This document shows positions 1-6,428 of a stretch of DNA of 19,327 nt, in pieces. A program made the translations under genes and the position numbers. The first letter of the stretch is position 1; every line of letters starts with the position of its first letter. The notes beneath the pieces were generated by a model. It saw nothing but the letters and a program-made list of their open reading frames with translations, was not told the DNA's origin and did no database searches. The DNA is from Candidatus Aenigmatarchaeota archaeon (GTDB lineage Archaea > Aenigmatarchaeota > Aenigmatarchaeia > QMZP01): contig JACQIG010000002.1 in the NCBI GenBank assembly GCA_016198605.1, positions 1 to 19,327 on the forward strand, given 5' to 3'.

Positions 1-773
1 CCTATTATCAGGACTATTGCTATCTGGTTTGTGACCTGCGACACCGAGGAGAGGTAAAGGACTGTGGCAGCGCCAAGGCTCGTTAACGTCATTGTAAGGC
101 CGGTCTTGCGCGCCCTGCGCTCCCTCTCGTCAATGGTTCCCGGATCCCTGAGAACCTTTGTGGTGAGCAGTATGTCCGTGTCCACGGAATAGCCTATCAG
201 CGTGAGTATCGCGGCCAGCGACGCGAGCGACAGCTCAATGTTGAGCACCAGCATGGACGCTATCGTTATGATGATTGTGGACGTGCCAGCCAGTATGACC
301 GCCAGCGAAGGTATGTACGTCCTGAATATGAAGAAGACTATTACCGCCATCGCAATGAACGCGCTTATTATGCCCGCCTGGGCCTGCCCCCAGAAGCTTG
401 CGCCCAGGGAAGGGCCGACCTTTTCTATGGTGCTCCCCCTTGTGTCAACCCCGGCGGAGCCAACCGCCTGCAGTATTGCCTCCGTGTCAGCATCTGCGGC
501 AGCTTCTATCGTGATGCCATATCCCGAGAAGCTTCTCAGTTCCCTGACGGAGACGTGGCTGAAGCCGGAAAGCGCCCCTTCTATTGCGCTTATGTCGGGC
601 GGTGATTGCATGCTTACCGTTATCAGCGTCCCGCCCCTGAGCTCTATGGACCTTATGAAGATGTCGCCTGTCTGGGCATAGCTGCTCGCCATTATCGCCA
701 GTGACGCGAGCAGCAGGGCCACGGGTATTATGTGCAGGAGCCTGCGCATGTGCCTCTGCGTGTTTTCTTCCAT
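1..773 (-). CDS. secF: Protein translocase subunit SecF (C-terminus cut by window edge)
   Basis: SecF works with SecD at the SecYE channel in the cell membrane to help exported proteins through. The 257 residues visible start at an ATG at 773 and run off the window start without a stop. A cytosolic start and first membrane helix (about residues 12-33) are followed by an external domain with the RGGT motif (46-49), then membrane helices from about 133 onward. The diagnostic LIGYSVDTDILLTT motif lies at about 192-205; this form is typical of archaeal SecF. Archaeal SecF is usually just under 300 residues, so only the last helix or so is missing. SecD usually follows SecF in archaea and would lie outside the window. 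A TATA-like element centred about 26 bases upstream implies a leaderless transcript starting at the ATG, which supports this start. Confidence 0.93.
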   Translation of the reverse strand, partial: MEENTQRHMRRLLHIIPVALLLASLAIMASSYAQTGDIFIRSIELRGGTLITVSMQSPPDISAIEGALSGFSHVSVRELRSFSGYGITIEAAADADTEAILQAVGSAGVDTRGSTIEKVGPSLGASFWGQAQAGIISAFIAMAVIVFFIFRTYIPSLAVILAGTSTIIITIASMLVLNIELSLASLAAILTLIGYSVDTDILLTTKVLRDPGTIDERERRARKTGLTMTLTSLGAATVLYLSSVSQVTNQIAIVLII

Positions 774-794
774 GGTCTTACAATTGGGGTGTTG

Positions 795-804
795 TATTTA
801 AAAT
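795..804. promoter_or_regulatory. Shared palindromic TATA element for secF and the flavoprotein gene
   Basis: The 10 bases TATTTAAAAT contain the perfect dyad TTTAAA (797-802) in a 60-base divergent gap. Placing an archaeal start site about 26 bases away gives position 773 on the minus strand, exactly the secF ATG, and about 826 on the plus strand, eight bases before the ATG at 834. A GGTGGG stretch at 821-826 precedes the plus-strand gene. No second equally good TATA box is visible in the gap, so one element may serve both directions. Transcript starts are inferred from spacing only. Confidence 0.6.
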
Positions 805-833
805 CTTGCCTGCATGAATAGGTGGGATAAGCC

Positions 834-1859
834 ATGTTTGACGTTGCAATAATCGGCGCGGGGGCTATCGGCCTCTATGCAGCCAAGCTGCTGGAAAAGC
901 ACGACGTGGTGGTCCTGGACAAGGCAAAGGAAATAGGCGGGCATACGTGCTCAGGGTTGTATTCCGCCAACCTTGCGAAATTCCTGAACATAAGGAAGGA
1001 GTGGGTGGAGCACAAGGTCCGGGGGGCCATGCTGCATTCCCCCGGGGGCATCGGGCTTGAGCTGAAGAAGCCCGGGACAGCGGCTTATGTCATCAATAGG
1101 GATTTGATGGAGAAGGGCCTGGCTGAAGATGTTGGGGAAAACGTCAGGCTGGGCGTGGAGGTCATGGATTTCAAGGCAAGCGGCAAGGTGGCCATCAGGA
1201 CCAGCCAAGGCATAATAGAATCAAAGATGATGATAGCATGCGACGGCTCCACCTCCATTGTCGGGAAACGCCTTGGGTGCAGGCCAGGGGAGCTGCTTAA
1301 CGGCCTCATAGCGCTGGTGGACGAGGAATGCGCAGACAGCCATGTGGACCTCTGGTTTGACAAGGCTGTGGCGAAAGATGGGTTCCTTTGGAAGATACCC
1401 CGCGGCGGCAGGACGGAATACGGCATGATGGCCACGGCCGCCAAATTCCCCCAGCTGGAGAGGTTCTTCGGGCTGAAGGATTATGAAAAGCACTTTGGCT
1501 TCATAAGCATTGGCCCCCCGGGCAGGACGGCATTTGACAGGGCAATAATAATGGGCAACGCGGCCGGCATAGTGAAGCCGTGGTCCGGGGGTGGCATAAT
1601 ATATGGGATGCAGTCGGCGCAGATAGCTCGCGACGTGATAGGGGAAGCGGTGAGGGGGAACGACTTTGGCGCGGATGTCCTGGGCAGGTTTGATGTGGAA
1701 TGGAGGGGGAAAATAGGCAAGAGCATCTCCATGGGCATGATGTTCAGGGAGTTCTACAAGTCCGCGTCAAACAGCGACATAGACAGCTTCTTCTCGCTGC
1801 TGCAGTCCGGCGGGCTGGACTCGCTTGACATGGATTTCCCAGCGCTGGACCTTGGTTGA
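834..1859 (+). CDS. FAD-dependent geranylgeranyl reductase family protein
   Basis: This 341-residue flavoprotein resembles the digeranylgeranylglycerophospholipid reductase family, which saturates the isoprenoid chains of archaeal membrane lipids. The N-terminal Rossmann motif GAGAIG (8-13) binds the ADP part of FAD. The TCSGL segment (38-42) carries the Cys conserved in this family (C39). ACDGS at about 135-139 is the second flavin-binding motif, and GNAAGIVKPWSGGGI (about 238-252) matches the family's GDAAG...GGGI flavin motif with D replaced by N. It is somewhat shorter than the usual 390-400 residues, with the end after the flavin region reduced. Its substrate could also be a quinone or another polyprenyl compound. 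The 3' end is overlapped on the other strand by the last gene of the mevalonate-entry operon, so isoprenoid synthesis and chain reduction are encoded side by side. Confidence 0.82.
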   Translation: MFDVAIIGAGAIGLYAAKLLEKHDVVVLDKAKEIGGHTCSGLYSANLAKFLNIRKEWVEHKVRGAMLHSPGGIGLELKKPGTAAYVINRDLMEKGLAEDVGENVRLGVEVMDFKASGKVAIRTSQGIIESKMMIACDGSTSIVGKRLGCRPGELLNGLIALVDEECADSHVDLWFDKAVAKDGFLWKIPRGGRTEYGMMATAAKFPQLERFFGLKDYEKHFGFISIGPPGRTAFDRAIIMGNAAGIVKPWSGGGIIYGMQSAQIARDVIGEAVRGNDFGADVLGRFDVEWRGKIGKSISMGMMFREFYKSASNSDIDSFFSLLQSGGLDSLDMDFPALDLG

Positions 1860-2251
1860 TACAGCCGTTTTAGGATCCTCTCAATTATTACAACCTGTTC
1901 TGATGAAAGATATAAGCCAATATTAAGCCTTCCTATTATGCCAGACAGGAAATTGAGGTCGCCTTTCTTTGGGCTGCACTTCTCTATGGCCGGGTTTATC
2001 TTGCCAGCAAGCTCCTCCGGCGCGAGGAACTCATCGCCAATCTTGTACCTGATTTCCTTGTGTTTCTTATAATATTCTGCGTGTTCCGCTATCCTTTCCA
2101 GGACTTTCGAATATTTCCTTGGGACAACATAATCCGGATATTCGGCAAATTCCTGCATCTTATTAATGAAAAATATATCAGCCCGGGTTTGTATGTGCGG
2201 TATCAAGTCCCTGGCGCGCCCTTCAAGGTATTGGGCTGTCTCGCTTGTCAT
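1754..2251 (-). CDS. Hypothetical protein, last gene of the HMG-CoA synthase operon
   Basis: I do not recognise this 165-residue soluble protein. It is mostly helical and charged, with no signal peptide, membrane helix or metal motif. I chose the ATG at 2251 because it overlaps the DUF35 stop as ATGA (2248-2251), which implies translational coupling; the reading frame is open a further nine codons upstream. The segment up to about residue 130 looks like an ordinary folded protein. The last 35 residues are Ser-rich and lie antisense to the final 106 bases of the flavoprotein gene, so they may be a non-conserved tail. Position suggests a role alongside the mevalonate-entry enzymes, but coupling is the only evidence. 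Its existence is fairly likely because the frame is open, coupled and otherwise unexplained. Confidence 0.6.
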   Translation of the reverse strand: MTSETAQYLEGRARDLIPHIQTRADIFFINKMQEFAEYPDYVVPRKYSKVLERIAEHAEYYKKHKEIRYKIGDEFLAPEELAGKINPAIEKCSPKKGDLNFLSGIIGRLNIGLYLSSEQVVIIERILKRLYQPRSSAGKSMSSESSPPDCSSEKKLSMSLFDADL

Positions 2252-2664
2252 GCCCTCTGCCCGTCGGCTATCTCCCATTTTATCCCGTAGTGTATCAGGC
2301 CTCCGGAGCCGTCCTCGTATATCTTCCTGAACACCGGAATGACGGGCTGGTCTATCTTTATGTCCTCTATCTTCCCTGTAACCTGGCCTGAGATGGTTGC
2401 GCCTTCGGCCAGCTCTATTATTGCCACTGCGTAAGGCGTGTACCTTTCAAAGCCCGCCGGGGCGCTCCTGATTATCGTATAGGACAATATCTTCCCCTGG
2501 CCTGAGAACTTGAACTCCTCTATCTCCCCCTTCCTCCTGCACTTCTGGCAGAGGTGCCTGGCCGGGTAATAGGCCGTGCTGCAGGTCTTGCACCTGGTGC
2601 CGATAAGGTTGTATTTGGATTTCCTCAGCCTCCAGTAAAGCGGAACGGAAGAATTGTGGACCAT
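2248..2664 (-). CDS. DUF35 zinc-ribbon/OB-fold protein (thiolase-HMGCS scaffold)
   Basis: This 138-residue protein has the archaeal DUF35 layout: a short N-terminal helix, a rubredoxin-like zinc ribbon with C25-x2-C28 and C39-x2-C42, then an OB-fold (about 45-125). In methanogenic archaea the homologous protein bridges acetoacetyl-CoA thiolase and HMG-CoA synthase, so the unfavourable thiolase product is passed directly to the synthase. The frame stays open upstream to 2808, but that part is antisense-like sequence inside the thiolase gene. I took the ATG at 2664, two bases after the thiolase stop, because it begins just before the conserved N-terminal helix. The next gene starts by ATGA overlap. 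All four zinc ligands are present. This assignment rests on the motif and the three-gene order together. Confidence 0.9.
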   Translation of the reverse strand: MVHNSSVPLYWRLRKSKYNLIGTRCKTCSTAYYPARHLCQKCRRKGEIEEFKFSGQGKILSYTIIRSAPAGFERYTPYAVAIIELAEGATISGQVTGKIEDIKIDQPVIPVFRKIYEDGSGGLIHYGIKWEIADGQRA

Positions 2665-2666
2665 GG

Positions 2667-3836
2667 CTACCTCCCCGGTCTCTCGCTGCCAAGTATGTGC
2701 ACTATGCTTGTTGCGCCTGTGCCGCCTATGTTGGAGGCCAGCCCCGTCTTGACTCCATGGACCTGCAGCTTCCCGTAGTCGCCCCTTACCTGCCTTGTTA
2801 TGTCGCATACCTGCCGTATGCCTGTGGCGCCTATGGGGTGGCCTATCGCCTTCAGGCCGCCAGTCGTGTTCACGGGCTTCTCGCCATCCCTGCCTATCTT
2901 CCCGGCCTCAACGAACTTGCCGCCTTCGCCCTTCCTGCAGAACCCCAGGTCCTCAATGGACATTATCTCGTTTATTGAGAAGCAGTCATGCACTTCGGCT
3001 ATGTCAACAGTTTGCGGCGTGAGCCCAGACTGCTCATAAGCCTTCTTCGCCGCGACCCTTGTGGCCATTGCTTCGGTAAGGCTCTGCCTGTCATGCAGCG
3101 CCACTGTGTCAGAGGCCTGGCCGCTTCCCAATATCCATACGGGGTTCTGGAACCTGCCTGCAAGCTTATCGGAGACCAGCACTACGGCGGCCGCGCCGTC
3201 TGTTATGGGCGAACAGTCGAGCATCCTCAGCGGATCTGCTATCAGCGGGGACTTCAGGACCTTGTCCACCGTTATCTCATACCTGAACTGCGCCCTCTCA
3301 TTGTGCAGGGCGTTCCTGTGATTGTTGACGCTCACCATTGCAAGCTGCTCCCTGGTGGTGCCGTACTGTATCATGTGCCTCCTTGCCATGAGCGCGTAAA
3401 GGCCTACAAACGTGAGGCCTATGGCGCTCTCCCATTCCTGGTCGCCTGCGCCCATAAGCGTGGCAACGGCATCCGTGCCTTTCACATCGGTCATCTTCTC
3501 CGAGCCCGCAGCCATCACCATGTCGTATTCGCCTGACTTTATTCCCATGTAAGCTTTCCTGAAGGCAAGCGCACCTGATGCGCATGCGGCCTCGCACCTC
3601 GTTGCGGGTATGGGTATCAGGCCGGCCTGGTCTGCGGCCAGGGCCCCCAAGTGCTCCTGGCCTATGAACCTGCCTGCTGACATGTTGCCCACGTACAGGG
3701 CCTGTATGTCCTTGCCGTCTATGCTGGCGTCCTTTATTGCAAGCATCCCTGCCTCCGTGGACAAGTCCCTCAGCGACCTGTTCCAGTGCTCGTCAAATTT
3801 GGTGTACCCGCACCCGACCACAGCGACGTCAACCAT
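2667..3836 (-). CDS. Acetyl-CoA acetyltransferase, archaeal thiolase of mevalonate pathway
   Basis: This 389-residue thiolase condenses two acetyl-CoA into acetoacetyl-CoA, the first step of the mevalonate route to archaeal lipids. The acyl-carrying Cys is C85 in EAACASG. The later active-site regions are visible as AEVHDCFSINE and GGLKAIGHPIGATG, each with the expected His. The C-terminal block reads SNIGGTGAT in place of the CxG found in bacterial biosynthetic thiolases; this is normal for the SCP2-like archaeal group that works with DUF35. The gene begins three bases after the HMG-CoA synthase stop and ends two bases before DUF35, so the three are one transcription unit. A GGTG stretch at the end of the synthase gene can act as its ribosome binding site. 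Length is typical of the family. Confidence 0.93.
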   Translation of the reverse strand: MVDVAVVGCGYTKFDEHWNRSLRDLSTEAGMLAIKDASIDGKDIQALYVGNMSAGRFIGQEHLGALAADQAGLIPIPATRCEAACASGALAFRKAYMGIKSGEYDMVMAAGSEKMTDVKGTDAVATLMGAGDQEWESAIGLTFVGLYALMARRHMIQYGTTREQLAMVSVNNHRNALHNERAQFRYEITVDKVLKSPLIADPLRMLDCSPITDGAAAVVLVSDKLAGRFQNPVWILGSGQASDTVALHDRQSLTEAMATRVAAKKAYEQSGLTPQTVDIAEVHDCFSINEIMSIEDLGFCRKGEGGKFVEAGKIGRDGEKPVNTTGGLKAIGHPIGATGIRQVCDITRQVRGDYGKLQVHGVKTGLASNIGGTGATSIVHILGSERPGR

Positions 3837-3839
3837 ATG

Positions 3840-4880
3840 CTACACCTTCAGCTTCCTCTTGAGTTTTATGTAAGTCCCGTAATCCACATTGTGCTTCCTC
3901 TTGATGTAATAGTCCGTCCCCGGGGCCTTGTCGCGCCTCTCAAGTATCCTGTCCGTCACGACGAAGGAGAATGAGTCCGCCCCGGCCCCGGAGCCGTATG
4001 AAGTGATGAGCACCCTTTCGCCGGGCTGAGCCGCATCCAAGGCAGCCGTCAGGCCTACCAGGCTGGAGCCGGAATAGCTGTTGCCGACATGGGAGACCAC
4101 AAAGCCGGCCTTCAGCTGGTCTGCGGTGAAGCCCAGCTCCTTTGCGGCGGCCTGGGGGAATTTCCCGTTGGGCATGTGGAACACTACATGCTGGAAATCG
4201 GAAGGCTTGAGGGAAAGCCTCTCCAGCAGCAGCTTGGTCGCCGATGTGACATGCCTGAAGTATGCGGGCTTGCCCGTGAACCTTGCGCCATGGCTCGGGT
4301 AATCCTCGCCTTCCCTCCTCCAGAAATCGCTGGTGTCGGTGGTGAACGAAACCGTCCCCTCAATTGAGGCCAGCGGGTCCTTGCCTATTATGAATGCGCC
4401 ACCGCCTGCGGCTGCCGTGTACTCCAAGGCGTCGCCGGGCCTTGACTGCGAAGTGTCAGCGCCTATGGCAAGGCCGTACTCTATCACGCCTGCCTTCACG
4501 AGGCCATAGCAGCACTGCATTGCGGCTGTCCCGGCCTTGCATGCGAACTCAAAGTCAGCGACCATAACCTGCTCGCTGGTCATGAGGGCCTCGGCCACTA
4601 TTGTGCCAGAGGGCTTGACCACATAAGGGTGTGACTCAGAGCCGACGTAGACGGCGCCTATCGCCTTCGGGTCTATGCCTGCCCTTGCTATGGCGTTCTT
4701 CGCGGCCTCCACTGCTATCGTGACCGTGTCCTCGTCAATGTCAGGCACGCTCTTCTCGTAGACCTGCAGGCCGTTCTTTATGTCCTCCGCATTCTCGCCC
4801 CATACCCTCGCTATCTCTTCCACTGCTATCCTGAAGCGCGGTATGTAGGCTCCGTAACCGACAATTCCTATTTCTGGCAT
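3840..4880 (-). CDS. mvaS: Hydroxymethylglutaryl-CoA synthase, archaeal type
   Basis: HMG-CoA synthase condenses acetoacetyl-CoA with acetyl-CoA to form HMG-CoA, the committed precursor of mevalonate. The 346-residue product starts with the usual family opening (MPEIGIVGYGAYIPRFRI). The three catalytic residues are all visible: E82 in GSESHPY, C114 in FACKAG and H235 in HMPNGKFP. A TTG at 4907 would add nine residues, but it lies upstream of the predicted transcript start at about 4889, so ATG 4880 is preferred. It is the first gene of the operon with thiolase, DUF35 and an unknown gene. Length matches archaeal family members (about 350), which are shorter than eukaryotic ones. Confidence 0.95.
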   Translation of the reverse strand: MPEIGIVGYGAYIPRFRIAVEEIARVWGENAEDIKNGLQVYEKSVPDIDEDTVTIAVEAAKNAIARAGIDPKAIGAVYVGSESHPYVVKPSGTIVAEALMTSEQVMVADFEFACKAGTAAMQCCYGLVKAGVIEYGLAIGADTSQSRPGDALEYTAAAGGGAFIIGKDPLASIEGTVSFTTDTSDFWRREGEDYPSHGARFTGKPAYFRHVTSATKLLLERLSLKPSDFQHVVFHMPNGKFPQAAAKELGFTADQLKAGFVVSHVGNSYSGSSLVGLTAALDAAQPGERVLITSYGSGAGADSFSFVVTDRILERRDKAPGTDYYIKRKHNVDYGTYIKLKRKLKV

Positions 4881-4911
4881 TTGAATCAACTTATTTGTTA
4901 TGTCCAAAGGC

Positions 4912-4918
4912 TTTTAAA
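4912..4918 (-). promoter_or_regulatory. TATA box of the HMG-CoA synthase operon
   Basis: On the minus strand the sequence reads CTTTTAAAG's dyad as TTTAAAA. Counting about 26 bases from its centre places transcription start near 4889, nine bases before the ATG at 4880, giving a very short leader with no room for a strong ribosome binding site. The call rests on spacing and AT-richness only. Confidence 0.5.
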
Positions 4919-4970
4919 GTGTTAAACGGCAAGTCGTCTATGGCCGTAGGGCGAACGGTTTCATAAACAA

Positions 4971-4977
4971 TATAAAA
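4971..4977 (+). promoter_or_regulatory. TATA box of the CxxC membrane-protein gene
   Basis: TATAAAA follows an A-rich stretch that could be the TFB recognition element. Its centre at 4974 predicts transcription start near 5000, seven bases before the ATG at 5007, so the message would be nearly leaderless. It lies back to back with the promoter of the HMG-CoA synthase operon. Confidence 0.6.
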
Positions 4978-5006
4978 CCTCCCGCAATCATACTATTCAG
5001 GTTGCC

Positions 5007-5465
5007 ATGGACAAGAAATCCAAGCAGAGGGCATTCGCGGTCTTCATAGGCATCATAATGCTCACGTCAACCGCAGGCTTCGCGCTTTTCAGCTCCGTGA
5101 ACAGGCTCGGGGGCAGTCCGCAGCAGCAGAACACTGTCCAGGTCCCTGCCGTGGTGGGGAGGCCGCTCAGCGGCGAGGAGGTCCTTGCAGTGCTGCAGTC
5201 AGGCAAGGCGCTGATGCAGTACCAATACCCAAAGGACTGCACCTCTTGCATGAGTGAGAAGGCCCTGCTGGAATCTTTCACGCTGAAATACAGCGGCTCG
5301 CTTGTCCTTGAGGAGACGGATGGCAACAGGTCGCTTGAGCTGACCACGGCTTCCGGGCAGATACTTAACATAACCAACGCGACAGTGAGCGAGGACGGCC
5401 TCCTGAAGTTCCTGTGCGTCTCCACGGCCATCCAGCCAAAGGACTGCGTTTTCGTGGATTATTGA
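5007..5465 (+). CDS. Membrane-anchored exported protein with CxxC motif
   Basis: This 152-residue protein begins with a Lys-rich cytosolic end and one hydrophobic helix (about 9-29), which anchors it or serves as a signal. The rest is therefore likely outside the cell membrane. A strand-like stretch (69-74) leads into C78-T-S-C81, then a helix and another strand. This order resembles the start of a thioredoxin fold, though the usual cis-proline element is not obvious. Two more Cys, C137 and C147, lie near the C-terminus. The sequence contains NIT and NAT sequons (121-126). A role in forming or shuffling disulfides in exported proteins is a reasonable guess, given the very Cys-rich exported pair encoded at 9375-14800, but the evidence is only a motif and proximity. 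It has its own promoter and appears monocistronic. Confidence 0.7.
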   Translation: MDKKSKQRAFAVFIGIIMLTSTAGFALFSSVNRLGGSPQQQNTVQVPAVVGRPLSGEEVLAVLQSGKALMQYQYPKDCTSCMSEKALLESFTLKYSGSLVLEETDGNRSLELTTASGQILNITNATVSEDGLLKFLCVSTAIQPKDCVFVDY

Positions 5466-5483
5466 CCACCACACGGTAAAGGC

Positions 5484-5490
5484 TTATAAA
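5484..5490 (+). promoter_or_regulatory. TATA box of the Nudix-like gene
   Basis: TTATAAA is centred at 5487. A start site 26 bases downstream falls at about 5513, directly at the ATG at 5514, so this gene is predicted to be leaderless. No ribosome binding site is visible upstream of the ATG, which agrees. Confidence 0.65.
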
Positions 5491-5513
5491 GTTTATTGTT
5501 TTAGACCTATTTC

Positions 5514-6428
5514 ATGGAGACTAGGACGTGGGAAACGCTTGAACTGTTTGATGGCCCTGTGAGAAGCAGTGGCATACATCTTGTTGGCTCGCCGCTTGAG
5601 GTCCCAGGGGGCGTTGAGGATGTTGTCAGAAAGAAGTGGGACAGCCAGCTTAGAACCAAGCAGGAGGAGCTTGCCAGGCTTGGCATGCATACAGAGATAA
5701 TGCCTTACGGCTCAACTGGCCTGAATGCCCTGTTTGAAAACAATACCCAAAAGATGTGGCCGGGGCCTGCGGTAACTTTGATGGAGACAACACATGATAT
5801 GAGTGATGTTAAGCTTTTTGTTGGCCAGACCTCCTTCCCTTTCATTGCGGTGCTTAAGGACCCTGTAATCTCTGCATTGTATGAATCCCAGGGCATTAAA
5901 AAGCCAAGGCCTGCGCTTGCTATTTGCACATTCGTAAAAACAGGGGATGGCTATCTCACTATGACTGTGAGGGGGCCGAAGGCCAGCATGTATCCGGGCA
6001 GGCTTTACGCCCCGGGAGGGAATCCGGAATACCCACATACCAATATAATCAAGCACCAGCAGGATGAGATAGCGGATGAGATACGGATCTGGCCTGGTGA
6101 ATATGATCCGGATAAAATGGTTTTTGCGGGGCTTGTCGCTGACAATGAGCAACTGCCTGGCAAGCCTGACCTTGTCGGGTGGGTCCCTGTGGATATTGAA
6201 TCAGGGGACATACAAGCCAGGGCATACGGTAGGCCTCTTTCAAAAAGGCCTAACGACGTGATAGGAGTCGCTTTTGCGCCTGCGCAGGAAGGCCACCTGT
6301 TTGACTACCTTACCAAGGAGACACATCCGCTGCAATACTGCCCGCCTGCGCATGGCGGCCTGGTTTTGTACGGAAGGCATAGTTTTGGCAAAGAATGGGC
6401 TGATACAGTTATAAAGAGGCTTGAGTGA
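5514..6428 (+). CDS. Nudix-fold-like protein with degenerate Nudix box
   Basis: This 304-residue protein is probably cytosolic: no signal or membrane helix is seen. The middle, about 133-235, looks like a Nudix fold. A strand (about 134-141) and a strand ending in RG come before APGGNPE (166-172) and a helix with DEIADEI (184-190). This parallels the Nudix box GGx2E...REx2EE, but with the REx2EE arginine replaced and one residue of extra spacing. The metal-binding acidic pair D188/E189 is kept, while the Arg and the central GE are not. After the helix, GLVADNE and a strand-rich region continue the fold. The N-terminal 130 residues match no domain I know. It could be a divergent hydrolase or a non-catalytic nucleotide binder; I cannot name a substrate. 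Its stop directly abuts the alaS stop on the other strand. Confidence 0.6.
   Translation: METRTWETLELFDGPVRSSGIHLVGSPLEVPGGVEDVVRKKWDSQLRTKQEELARLGMHTEIMPYGSTGLNALFENNTQKMWPGPAVTLMETTHDMSDVKLFVGQTSFPFIAVLKDPVISALYESQGIKKPRPALAICTFVKTGDGYLTMTVRGPKASMYPGRLYAPGGNPEYPHTNIIKHQQDEIADEIRIWPGEYDPDKMVFAGLVADNEQLPGKPDLVGWVPVDIESGDIQARAYGRPLSKRPNDVIGVAFAPAQEGHLFDYLTKETHPLQYCPPAHGGLVLYGRHSFGKEWADTVIKRLE

Noticed and set aside
202..681. 159-codon open frame on the plus strand
   Set aside because: It lies wholly antisense to secF, whose motifs are clear, and its Met/Ser/Ala-rich product shows no domain or ribosome binding site.
2665..2808. N-terminal extension of the DUF35 protein to an ATG at 2808
   Set aside because: The extra 48 residues are low-quality sequence inside the thiolase gene, and the family starts at the ATG at 2664.
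2988..3536. 182-codon plus-strand frame
   Set aside because: It lies antisense within the thiolase gene, whose catalytic Cys and other family motifs are intact.
4881..4907. TTG start of HMG-CoA synthase at 4907
   Set aside because: It would lie upstream of the transcript start predicted from the TATA box, and the family begins at the ATG at 4880.
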